This document shows, one piece after another, positions 1 to 9,922 of a DNA stretch of 64,000 nucleotides. Source of the stretch: Gnetum montanum (lineage: Eukaryota > Streptophyta > Gnetopsida > Gnetales > Gnetaceae); assembly GCA_015680685.1 (NCBI GenBank), contig MNCI01018064.1, positions 405,937 to 469,936 of the forward strand, given 5' to 3'. A model generated the notes under the pieces. The model ran no database searches, was not told the DNA's origin, and saw only the letters and a list, made by a program, of their open reading frames with translations. Position 1 is the first letter of the stretch. Every line of letters starts with the position of its first letter. The translations under genes were made by a program, and so were the position numbers.

Positions 1-690
1 TCTCCTAAGTATTATCATCCCACAACATCTTCTATGAGGTTGCCACCTCACACCTATCATCTTTCATCATATCCTCAATATTCTCATACTTCCCTCCACC
101 ATATGTCACCAACAACAACATAGGAAGGTTTGGCATCACAACATCAATGAAAGAATGTCACTTGTGCTATGAACATAAAAAAAAAATGATAACAATAGTA
201 GATCTCAACCACAATGTTGAATACATTCTTTGTTTAGGGTATTTTCCTCACACAATCACAAAACACGTAGAGCTACTAGCACATCAAAGCCAACACAAGG
301 CCAATTTAATGCAACACCCTTCCTTTCTAAAACAATGTCTCCTAATCACACGCAAAAGCAAACAACCATCACCACTCAAACACAAGACATAAATGATGAA
401 CCTATCACTATGGAGAGATAGAAGAATCCATGCACCACTACTAATAGTAAAGGGTGGAGTTGTGGGCTAGAAATTGAAAATATTAACATAGCCCACAACA
501 AATTTGAGGAGCAAGTGTGTGAACAAAAACCAATATACATAGTAGCCACTAAACCAGAAGACACCTAGTGGCTTGAAAATGAGACTATATGATTGTTTCA
601 AATATGCATGGAGATGGTTGATCTACTTATTAGTTCTATACTTAAGAAAATGGATCAAAAAGAAGACTTAGATGCATATATCTTATAGAA
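1..690 (+). pseudogene. gag tail / post-protease remnant of element Z
   Basis: Positions 1-330 resemble element A's proline-rich gag tail near 7195-7330 (both run through TCTCCTAAGTA-like sequence, a run of His/Pro/Ser codons and a GGTTTGGCATCACAACA-like segment). From about 480 the frame reads NIAHNKFEEQVCEQ, then YIVATKPEDT followed by a stop and WLEN. That corresponds to the segment after the protease in D, where YAVATR and TQWL occur near 58755-58800. Several stops interrupt the frame, so it cannot make protein. In a working element this region links capsid, zinc knuckle and protease in the cytoplasmic particle. The 3' junction with the T-rich region near 700 is where pol is missing. Confidence 0.5.
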
Positions 691-699
691 CTAATAAGT

Positions 700-2090
700 A
701 TTTTTCACTTATTTGTTTTACAATTTTTTATCATTTTCCTATTTCTTTCTAATTCTTAATATGTATTCCATTTATTAATAGTTTTCTTTTCTTCATAGTT
801 TTCTCTTTTCTTGAGCCATTCTCTTTTTACTTTATGAATGTATTTTATGTTTTTATTAATAATATTGCCAAATCATGATGCAAAAGTTAATGCAATGTGT
901 TGGATTTTTATGCTATGCTATCAAGATTATTGGGTAATGTAATTGTGGAAAGTAGTGAGACCACTTCATCCATCTCTCCAATTCTTTGAATAAAAGGTCT
1001 TTTTCATGAAAATAATTTGGTTCTTCATTTATGAAACTAAAATTAATCAATGATTATTATATTTTAAAGAAATAGGGAATGACCAAGTGGGAATGGCAAA
1101 GGGTGTGACCTCAAGGGAACTTGTTGGGTCCTTTTCTTGACATCCTTCATGTGGTTTATGATCCCTCTTGGAACATATCATCACTCCTCCATTGATCAAT
1201 AACAAGAAGCTAAAAGTCTTTGCATGGTGGTTTCCACAAAAAAAAACCAACAAAATAAAAAGAGAGAGAAAAAAACAATAATGGAAACTCAAAGCAAACA
1301 CCTTAGACATAATAATGGGCTATAAGCACTAGTTATGGGGCTAGAAAGACATGTTACCCATGCCTAAAGGTCACCCTCTAACTAAGGCCCTTCCTTTCTT
1401 CTTCTCTTTTGTTTTCTTTTTGGAGTGATGATTGTTCTTTGTGGTGGTTATGGACTTATGGTGGTCGATAGGATGGAACACATTAATGAGAGGTCACTGT
1501 TCATGGTATGGACTTAGTTTGAACTTAGACAAACAGGTATGTTGATCATTTTAACCACATTTTTCACAAGAGCCTATTATGGACATGGTCAAGTACCTTA
1601 CATCCCGATCTCTACAATCCCTTCTCATCTCATTATTCATCTTACTACTACATGTAATTATGAGCCTTTTGGTTTTGTGTAGTATAGCGCAACATCCTAA
1701 CCACAGTAGTTGTGTGTTGTTTGGAACAAAGACATGGTCTACATTTAACCTCTCAGGTGCCCATGAACATCCATAGAAGCAATTATGCAAGGGAATTATG
1801 GTAAGAGCCTACTTTTGGAAGGACCCACTTGCATAACTTTTATTGATCATGGCTTTGAACTAACCTTCACATCTTCCAAAACATCAATGATAGTTTCTTT
1901 GAATTTATGCATGATTTTGACACTGCTTCTCATTTGTTTCATTAATTTTTCCTACTTTTCTATTTTCATATCCATTAATATTTCTTGGCCATCTTCTGAG
2001 TTAGACCTTTGGTTTCAATTATTCGAAAACTTATGTGCTTCTGGTGTTATGCTTATTAGTCATGGAGGCTAGGGATGTTTGCTTTGAAAT
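700..2090 (+). other. Post-pol non-coding block of element Z
   Basis: No coding frame is convincing here. The block carries landmarks shared with A, B, C and D: AGGGTGTGACCTCAAGGGA near 1103, GTCTTTGCATGGTGG near 1217, TACAAGCACTAGTTATGG-like sequence near 1322, GGCCCTTCC near 1386, and a late segment GGAAGGACCCACTTGCAT near 1817. The matches are at nucleotide level and do not follow codon structure. It may be 3' UTR or an intron upstream of the extra ORF seen in A and C. Confidence 0.6.
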
Positions 2091-2289
2091 TTTTCTAACA
2101 TCCTATTTTCAAGCATCATGGTAACTAATAGTAATTAATCAAAATAATGTGAACAACTTGATAATTTTAGTTATCATAGCCTTGGGCATAGTATGCTATA
2201 GTCACCTTGTTCTTAAATGCAAACTAAGGGATCTAAAAAGAGTTGATTATTAAGAAAAAATTTACTAAAACTAATGTAGATAATTAATT

Positions 2290-2525
2290 TTTATATTACA
2301 ATTAGGAGTAGCTTAGGGCTGAACAAGATCAATTATCATATGCCTCACTTTGTACTAAACCATACATGACAAACTTACCACTAGTTCAAGTGGAAAGACA
2401 ATAAATTGCAATCAAGACATAATGAACTAGATGCACAACTAGTCCCATCCATGGAATTTTACTAGATCGTGTGTGAACACTTGGGATTCATATGGTTGGG
2501 CATAGGTGTACCTTGCCACTCATCA
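2290..2525 (+). repeat. 3' LTR fragment of element Z
   Basis: The sequence aligns by eye with the last 230 bases of element A's 5' LTR (about 5500-5702), including ACTAGATCGTGTGTGAA, GTTGGGCATAGG and the terminus CCTTGCCACTCATCA at 2511-2525. The U3 part with GATATC palindromes and TATA box is absent, so the LTR is truncated at its 5' side. No matching target duplication can be tested because the 5' end lies outside the window. Confidence 0.6.
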
Positions 2526-3240
2526 ATGTCCTAAGTTGATAACTTTAAAAGCTCATCCTTGTTGAAAAATAAAGATGGAAGCACCTAGCTTGTAAAGTTA
2601 TAATTATCTAATCATATAAGTATTTAAGCATCCCAAATTAAAATATGCATACTTTATATTCAATTTGTAGTAAATGTGCACAAGAACATATTTGGGCATT
2701 AGATATTAAGAGAAAATGTACAATCAACTTGCTCAGCCAGTTCTATTATATGATTGTGGAACTTGGGGATCTAGTATATCTACAACATAATGGAAACTTT
2801 TGGAATATGTCCAAAAATAAGTTTTATTATAGTTTTAGGTAAAGGTTCAAAATTTATATGATATTTTATTAGCAGAAGCAAATATGCTACCTATAGAAAT
2901 TGTAGCTCTTCAAAACTTTTGATAATTTTATAAAAGATACTTGCTTGGCTTGGCATCCATCTATCCATTGAGATTTATAAGGTCACTTAGGAAAAAGCAT
3001 AGCCCAATGATAGGAAAAATTGGCTCCAAAAATGGAATGTTAAATATCAAAATTTAAATTTGATCCTTAATGATCTAAAATCAAGGATTAGACAAAAGGG
3101 ATTGGATCACACATGTAACAACCATGTGGCAAAAAATAATTTTATTTGTACCTAATTTGAGGAGAATCCTTAACAAAAATACCTACTTATTTATTTGTTG
3201 CTATTTCCATACAAAGTAAGGTGGTAATCGTACTTTCTCA
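2526..3240. other. AT-rich interval without recognisable gene
   Basis: I see no domain motif, LTR terminus or RNA gene. Short open frames (for example 2645-2842) have biased AT-rich composition and no family signature. It is probably old transposon debris. Confidence 0.5.
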
Positions 3241-3560
3241 TGTGGGATCTCACTATTTATTGATTAAAACAGGGATATAGATAAATCTTCAAAGAGAACA
3301 ACACATTTCTAGATTTTGTATACATGCAATTGTGGAAGATGAAGAGCATATCTTTTTGAATTGCTATTAAACTTAAATATACTATTCAAGAAATATATTT
3401 GCCACATTTGTTTGAGTTGGAGGTGTCAATTTTGGGTCATTTTCTTGATAAGGTGTTCAAGACCCATCATGACCATATCAAAGCCTTGTAATAAAATTTT
3501 TTTGTCATATAAACCCTTTGTGATCTCACTAGGATGTAATTAAGCATCTCCATTTCCACT
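3240..3560 (+). pseudogene. Possible LINE zinc-binding tail remnant
   Basis: A broken plus-strand frame contains a cysteine, then VEDEEHIFLNC, then Y and SRN. This resembles the pattern C..C...EDE.H.L..C..Y...R found C-terminal to reverse transcriptase in some non-LTR retrotransposons. Stops and frame changes are frequent, and no RT catalytic motif is visible upstream. The call rests on one motif; chance resemblance in AT-rich debris is possible. Confidence 0.28.
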
Positions 3561-3599
3561 ACAAACATACATTTAACATAAGTTAATTATAGAATGTGT

Positions 3600-4690
3600 G
3601 TAGAAATGATGGAATTAATCTTAGATGTACTCATTCAAAATAACATTTTAAGTGAGGTATAAAAACAAGTACAACAAATAAGGGATGTTAATGACATTTG
3701 GAAAACCTTTAAAATGACTTATGCATTGGTCGATGAAATAATAAATAAGTATCTAGTAAGCAAGTTTCATAGCTTAAAAGAATAAACTTTGACCACAAAA
3801 ATTAATGTTAATAAGTTAGAATTTAAAAATGAAGAAATTGATTTAAAAGAGTTTGATATTATTCAAATAGTATTAGATGTATTACTAGAATAATTTAAGA
3901 TGACTGTTAAAGAATTCAAGTTACAAATCCATAGCTCAATTATCCTATTCTTATAGAAATATTGCAACTTCAAGACACTAAAATTAAATAAGATGATAAG
4001 TCATAAGAAACAATTATTAACACTCGAGAAAAGAGGAAGAGTTTTAAGAATGACAAATAGAAGAATCAAAAGTTTGAAAAGAAAAAGAATAATGATGGAT
4101 CCTTTATTTGTAAGTAAAAGAACATAAGTACCAAGACTATTTGTTTAATTGAAGAATTCTAGAAATGTTAAAGTACAACAAAGAATGAAATAGAGGAAAT
4201 CATACAATAAGGAAAATAGAAATTCAAAACTGAGTTTAAAATAAAACAAACTAATATATAGCTAGTGAATATATAGTAATATTTGATGATGTTTAATCTT
4301 CCTTTAATGAATTTTTTTAAAAAAGTGACACATACAAGTTAGGTAATTGATTTTATATATAGGACATATCATTGTAAACATAGAGGTCATTAAATCCATG
4401 ATTCCATAAAAATTAGGTAAATATAAAGGAATAGATAAGGTTAACATAGAAATAAATTAGGTATTTGTGAAAATAAAATATCTTTAATATGGATATGGGA
4501 TTAAAGGACATAATCTATTTTTAGTTGTTGAACTAGTAAAATTTGGAAAGTAGGAATTATTTAAGAAAAAGAGTGATAATAATATTCATTGCTAGATTTT
4601 AGATTGGAAATTTAAGTAAGTGGTAGTGAATAAAAAGGAAAATAAAAATGTATTCCATATTAATCCATTAACAGAACTAGTTTATTCTAT
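3600..4690 (+). pseudogene. Possible Ty1/copia gag-protease remnant
   Basis: Broken plus-strand frames show the order expected of a copia capsid. A segment DIWKTFKMTYALVDEI is followed by a short spacer and VSKFHSLKE, then an acidic stretch KEFDIIQIVLDVLLE. A Lys/Asn-rich region with a decayed CX2C-type knuckle follows (FICK, then a stop and KHKYQD-like text near 4108-4135). A weak protease-like stretch lies near 4330-4420. Nearly every segment has stops or frameshifts, no integrase or RT was found after it, and no LTRs were recognised. It is very AT-rich and clearly older than the gypsy elements. Confidence is low because each motif is degenerate. Confidence 0.33.
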
Positions 4691-4744
4691 GATGCATAAT
4701 CAATATTATAATTAATTATGACATAAAAAATTTGTTCACTAATG

Positions 4745-4841
4745 AATCGTGGTTTATTAGGTGCTGATATCAGACCCTTGATATCAGACCCTTGTTAACT
4801 AGGTGCTAATATTGGACCCCTATTATTGGATCCATGATATT
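4745..4841 (+). repeat. GATATC-rich LTR debris left of element A
   Basis: The text GCTGATATCAGACCCTTGAT is followed by a second GATATCAGACCC and a TAATATTGGACCCC copy. These are the same palindromic units that fill the U3 of elements A, B and D, but they lie outside A's LTR start at 4842. They are either a second truncated LTR or an expanded A terminus. Confidence 0.4.
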
Positions 4842-5702
4842 TGATGATTCCCAATATCGGACCCTCGATATCTAATGAGTCCTGATATCAAACCCTCAAT
4901 ATTGGGTACACGATATCACAGCCTAACAAGCAATATTGAATACGTGATATCACAGTTCCCATGTGAGCTTATAAATACACAATGGGGCACACAGGAAAGT
5001 AATAGTTAATTTTTTAATAGTCAGTTTAGTATTAGAGTAGGATCTTTTTGTCAACTTTTCCTCTCAACCCTTTCCTCGGTGCATGCCTGCAGTGTGATGA
5101 TTGTAATTGTATGGAACCTTTATTCAAGTGTGACATACTTGGACAAGCACATGACTGACAATAAAAATCAAGATTACTTCATCATTGCAGCATTCACTTA
5201 ATTTTAGTTGTTATTTATTACTTTCATAATTAATATTTCTCTACCCTCATCTCCTATCCTTGTTAGTAAATGTAGAATGAATACAACTTAATCATGAGCA
5301 TTTAAGTGTGACCATTTGGTATCCTAGTAGCATACCTAGGACATGTGCTTTGTAATCCCAATGGTAGTACACAAGGTCCAAGATGTGTATGGATGATTAA
5401 GGACAAATGCTCATCACAGTTAGGATAGCTTAGACTCTCTTCACCCTTTCCCTCTTAGTTAAAACAAAGTTACTTTCCATTGCCTCTAGGAGTAGCACTA
5501 GTCTAGGACCACATCATACACCTCACTCTAGACTAAACCATATGTGACAAAGCAAATACTAGTCTAGGTAGGAAGATAGTGAACCATGATCAACAAGTAA
5601 CTATCTAGATACAACAACTAGCCCATATGTGGAGTTCGACTGGATCATGTGTGAATGCTCATATTTGAATGGTTGAGTGTAGGGGTACCTTGCCACTCAT
5701 CA
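4842..5702 (+). repeat. 5' LTR of element A
   Basis: It starts TGATGATTCCCAATATCGG, matching the D LTR start TGATGAG followed by ACAATATCGG, and ends CCACTCATCA at 5702, directly before a primer-binding site. Length is about 861 bp against 849 for D. It contains a U3 array of GATATC palindromes, a TATA box and a long R-U5. Its closest relative in the window is the inverted LTR at 9923-10734. Confidence 0.8.
4855..4977 (+). promoter_or_regulatory. LTR promoter of element A: palindromic U3 array plus TATA box
   Basis: Repeated GATATC, CAATATCGG and CACGATATCACAG units lie upstream of a TATA box TATAAATA at 4970-4977. The same arrangement occurs in D (TATA 36583-36590) and, on the minus strand, in both B LTRs. 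Position implies RNA polymerase II promoter function in U3; the palindromes could be binding sites (inference). Confidence 0.6.
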
Positions 5703-5703
5703 T

Positions 5704-5721
5704 TGGCATTATTGCCAAGGA
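5704..5721 (+). other. Primer-binding site of element A
   Basis: TGGCATTATTGCCAAGGA begins one base after the LTR. It is a decayed version of TGGCGCCGTTGCCGGGGA, the tRNA-Asp-type primer site known for Athila elements. Most differences are G-to-A or C-to-T. Confidence 0.7.
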
Positions 5722-6012
5722 TGGTGCTAGTTATCTAGATTAGTTATATCATACAAGATCACTATAGCAAAGTATTCACAATATATCCTTTAGAAAAGAA
5801 ATTAATTTTAACTAAGTCACACACGATTCACAACAATGTATCTCTCGGAAGACTATAACAATGCAACAACTAGTAAGGCAATTCATTGGAGAACCAACAA
5901 ATTATACATTGATGAAGACAAAGTTTGGAGTACTCAATTGGATGCAGGGGTCTCCTATGTACATAAACAAAGACAACATCATCCCAACTAACAAATTCAT
6001 AACCTACCTAGT

Positions 6013-7872
6013 GACAATGAACCCCTACTAACCACTAAGAGCCTAATGCATATACAAGAGGCTATTCAAATATCCCACAGGCATCGCAAGGAAAGCCTTC
6101 TACCCAAGCTTGATTTAAACAACTTTTCCAAGTTTTCAAGAGGCTATGATTTAGATCTGCAACATAATTTACAAGCCTTCCATGATGCATGTGTATGTAA
6201 CAATATTGATAATGGATGGAAAAAACTTAAGCTCTTTCCTCTGATACTCATTGGCCAAGCAAAGATATGGTATAGGTCCTTAAGACCAAAATCAATTCAA
6301 CATTGGCCAACAATGGTAGAACTCTTCAATAAAAGATATCAAACTTATACAAGAGTATCAGCCTTGAGGAGACAAATCCAAGAGTGGAAACAAGTGCAAC
6401 ATAAACCCTTGGACATGGCCTTAGAAAGATATTATGCATTGTTAAACAACTGCCTAGGCCATGGATTCTCTAAGGAAAGGCTAATGTACCACATCATAGA
6501 TGGGCTCTGTAATGAAACAAGGGAAATCCTATGGATGTATGCCCTAGGTCAACTATACGAACTACAAGCCCACCAATTCCAAGAGCTTATTAAGCAAGTA
6601 GCAAAGGAAGAAGGAGAAATGGCTAAATGGAAGAATGTTGAAAAATCTCAACAAGACCAAAATCTTAATTTAACAAAGGTCCATAATCATGAAAAGGAGA
6701 AATCAACTCATCTCAAGGAGGTGGAATAATCTTTTCCAATACAATAATCACTAGATTAAATTGAGGCAAAGATCAATAAGATGACAAAATGGATGCATGA
6801 AAAATGTGCAGAATATGCCAACATTATTAGAGGTAGAACTATGACAAACCAAGAAGCAAGACAAAACACCCTTAGAAAATTGAAAAGAAGGGTTGAAGAG
6901 AATAAGAACTCAACTACTAATCATACATATGAGTGTAACATTTTCCTGTACAATCACCCCAAAGGTCAATGTCCAATCTTGTTGAATTTACATGAACATT
7001 GGGGAAGAATGTTACATCCAGAGTTCATACACAAATACTATGTTCAATCACAGTGGCAAAGATCCCAGTTGTGGGTGAGGCCACCCTCAAACTAGTCACA
7101 CCCTTCATATCATTTGAACCTAAGCACTTATCAGGTTCAACATGCTGTTTCCCTAACTAGGTCAACATATTCTATCTCACGACATTGTTATTATTCTCCT
7201 AAGTACTATTAGCCTGTGTCCTTTCCAATAAGATCACCCCCTCATGTTCCTCACACTTCTACTCACCATCAATATTCTCATCCTTCACCTACTTCTACAT
7301 CACCACCAGTTGTTCTAGAGGGTTTTGCACCACAACACCAACCCACAAACATCACTTGCACTACTATTGTCAACTACAGTGGGAATCCTTTACAATGTCA
7401 GAAGCGTCCTTTCTTTAGACATGACCATAGGAAGGGACCACACAGTTCCAAGACCACTTTATCTTCCCACTCAACACAAGTTCAACACTGTGGTGCATCC
7501 TTCTCTTCAAATCCAACACCTCGTGTAACCTTATCAGGGCCACCAATCAAAACTCTAATAACTATGGGGCCAAATGAATATAACCATGTAGGGAGACATA
7601 CCAATCCTTGCATACCATATTACGGTCATGGGTGCCATAGTGGGTCAAATCCTTATCAATTAACCACATCTTATAACTTGCCCCACTATCTCAACATTAA
7701 TCAAGTGTGCAAACCCCAGTTTGGGCACATTCCAACCACCACATTAAAAGACACCCAATGGGTTGGATATGATCGAGTCCCAATATTTCCAAAATTCTTC
7801 AATCCAAACCTTCCATTTATTAATTCTAGCCATGCTCAAAGGGTTAGTCATGTGGGATACCCCCCATTCTAA
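6013..7872 (+). pseudogene. gag of element A (capsid, short zinc knuckle, Pro-rich tail)
   Basis: One reading frame runs from about 6013 to 7872 with only a few stops (after 6727, 7093 and near 7211). The first part is the capsid-like retrotransposon gag domain: LQAFHDAC, WKKLKLFP, WYRSLRPKSI, ELFNKRYQ, LDMALERYYALL and LYELQAHQF. A charged linker leads to a zinc knuckle, ECNIFLYNHPKGQCP, where the second cysteine has become Phe; D keeps C-E-I-C-x3-H-x4-C. The tail (7216-7872) is rich in Pro, His, Ser and Thr. The N-terminal domain found in B, C and D (YTHPDEY, FTFILHQDEQL) is absent, so the 5' end of gag is deleted. Gag would form the cytoplasmic particle. The next coding feature is the extra ORF, not protease. 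Confidence 0.75.
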
Positions 7873-9304
7873 TGAGTAGAATTAATAAATGTTTTTTCTT
7901 TTCTTTAATTTTACAAATTTTTTGTTTTTCGACTTTTCATCTTTCAATTTTTTGGTTTTCTCTTTTTATTTGTGGTTTTATCTTTTTATATTTTTATGGG
8001 TAATCTCATCTATGAATAAAACACTCATGTGACCCATTGGTTGAGGTGTTGTTCATGCTATCAAGTCTCAAGTAACTACTTATTTGGACAGCAAGCCCAT
8101 CACATCCACCCACCCATTCTATTAATAAGAGGTTCTACTTTGGGTATGATGATATTCTTAACATCATTAAAACTTAAAGTAATTTTGTGCTCATTATGTC
8201 TAGAGTGAAGAAGGATGGACTAAGAAGGAATAGCCAGGGTGTGACATCAAGGGGACTTGTGGATTCTCTTTGGTGACATCTGTAGGAGTTACCATGTAGC
8301 ATGGGTGTACTAAGATCCTTGTAGATCTAACAAAAAATGGGAGCAAGAGTAATAATGGCACTCACTCAAGAAAACAAATGCTATTCTAGGGGGTCCCACT
8401 GGAAATACATGCACCCAATCTTGAAGGTAGGTGGCTTCTTTGAATTAAGCATTAAGAAAACAAAAAAGGAAAAAAGTAAGAAGAGTGTGCCAAAGTGACC
8501 ACACAAAAAGAAAAAGAAAAGATCAAAATCAAAGTGCTGCAAAGAAATTCCAAATCACTCCTCCCTTGAACAAAATTCCAAGTGATCATATGCCTTGCTG
8601 TCATGATGCTCTTATGGTTGTCCATCATTGGATGAAGCAATGCGATGTCACTGATTGCAGGATTGGACTTGGTCTTGATTTTGGAGCAATGGGCTAATGA
8701 CACATTATTCATGTCCTACACTCAAGATTCATTATGCCCTAGGTTAGTTACCTCATGTCCCAATCTTTGCAATCCCTTCTACAATTTGCCTCATCTCGTT
8801 GTTCATGTATTTGAGACTTATGTCCTATGTAGCATTGAATTCATACCTCATCACGATGGTATCTACATGTGCGGGTTTTGTGGAACTGGTGTGGATTACA
8901 TTTAACCCTTCTAGTACCTACAGACATTTTAAGGTATGGTTATGCAAGGGCATTATAGGTTGGAACCTACTTTGGGGAGGACCCACTTACATGACTTTTG
9001 TAATTTGTACTTGTTGCACACCACCACATCATTTTATACCCTTTGAGTACTTCATTGTCAAATATATTCTTTTCTTTTATCATCATTTTATCAAACGTTC
9101 CTCAAAACCATTACATGTCCTTTGATGTGTCACCTAAACAAACTAGGTCCAACATTAAACTTTTAGGGCAACTTCCTTGAAAAAATTTTTAACTCTAAAA
9201 TTAGACTAAGCAAAGAATTTAACAATTACTAAAGGCAATAAGGTATGAAATAATTAAACTTCTTTCAATAACCTTACTAACAATTTATCTTTGTGTGATT
9301 ATAG
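7873..9304 (+). other. T-rich stretch and conserved non-coding block of element A
   Basis: After the gag stop comes a run of T-rich sequence like that after pol in D (61915-62040). Then come the family landmarks: AGGGTGTGACATCAAGGGGA near 8237, AATGGTAATG-free spacer, CCTACTTTGGGGAGGACCCA near 8968, and TTTGTGTGATTATAG at 9290-9304 just before an ATG. No protein-like frame covers it; ORFs 8485-8905 and 8799-9125 do not recur in relatives. The final AG could be a splice acceptor for the extra ORF. Confidence 0.6.
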
Positions 9305-9745
9305 ATGACCCCTAAAAGAGGACAACAAGGAAGACCTTCTCAAGGTGCAATTAAATGCCCAGGGGGAGGCAAAATCCAAGGACCTCATGTAGAACATGTG
9401 ACATAGGAGGCACAATCATTCAACATCCATCAGGGAACTCCTGTTACTATGCAATCTAGCCAAGAAAAAGGTGGAGAGGTCAGGGATTGAGCCTATGAAG
9501 AAGAACAATGACTATTTATGGCATGGCATGTCAAGGCCAATTAAGTGTTCCTGCAGTTGCCGTGTCCATGGAAAGTGCTGACTCCATCAAACATTGGAAC
9601 ATCAGCATGGATGGCTCATAATCCTTGGATGGAAGAGGAGAAATGTCAGGTGCTTCTTCAATAGGATCAATCTTATAGCCTAGAGCACAAGACAAGGGGA
9701 AGAGACCCATGGAGGAACCACTACCACCTGGAACCACATGAGTTC
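9305..9745 (+). pseudogene. Internally deleted extra ORF of element A
   Basis: The frame starts MTPKRGQQGRPSQGA at 9305, right after TGTGATTATAG. In element C the equivalent starts are MTPRLKHP (26381, minus) and MAPRLKHPKEGG (25635, minus), also after an acceptor-like AG. Further on, A reads LFMAWHVKAN, a stop, VFLQLP, PWKVLTPSNI, SAWMAHNP and EEEKCQVLL. C's C-terminal part reads CFASWFVTTKEIFLAM, PWDVPTPAHI, AAWTMNNP and KEKMKALL. The two ends therefore match the ends of the C protein, and about 2.3 kb of middle is missing. The frame has at least five stops. Function is unknown. The position between pol and 3' LTR is that of env-like ORFs in Athila-type elements, but I see no signal peptide or membrane segment. 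Confidence 0.6.
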
Positions 9746-9910
9746 CAACAAAGTTTTGTAATTTTGTGTCTATGTTCCAATTTTATATTGTTCAATCCCA
9801 CACTATAGAATGAATAATTCCTAGTTAGTCAATAATCACATACCTATCCACTGTGTAATCAATTGGACTTGTTCTCATTTTGTTTAACTCGAGGAAAAGT
9901 TGTTATTCAG

Positions 9911-9922
9911 TTGTGGGGGTAA
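9911..9922 (+). other. Polypurine tract of element A
   Basis: TTGTGGGGGTAA precedes TGATGAG. In B and C the equivalent minus-strand text is GTCATGGGGGTA directly before the LTR. The 60 bases upstream of it in A (AGTCAATAATC and so on) also match the upstream flank in B, so this is a real internal 3' end. It primes plus-strand DNA synthesis. Confidence 0.7.

Larger units (their letters stand above)
1..2525 (+). mobile_element. Element Z: 3' part of an Athila-like LTR retrotransposon lacking pol
   Basis: The left edge cuts into a plus-strand element. What remains, in order, is the proline/threonine-rich tail of gag, a short piece resembling the region after the protease, a T-rich stretch, the post-pol non-coding block shared with A, B, C and D, and a shortened 3' LTR ending in CTCATCA at 2525. 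RT, RNase H and integrase are absent. The order and motifs match element A, but the internal deletion breakpoint differs. Assignment rests on matches to the better preserved copies in this window, not on a database. Confidence 0.65.

Noticed and set aside
7325-7528. 67-codon plus frame inside A gag tail
   Set aside because: Shadow frame; the gag frame at 7216-7872 is continuous with the capsid and has the expected proline-rich tail.
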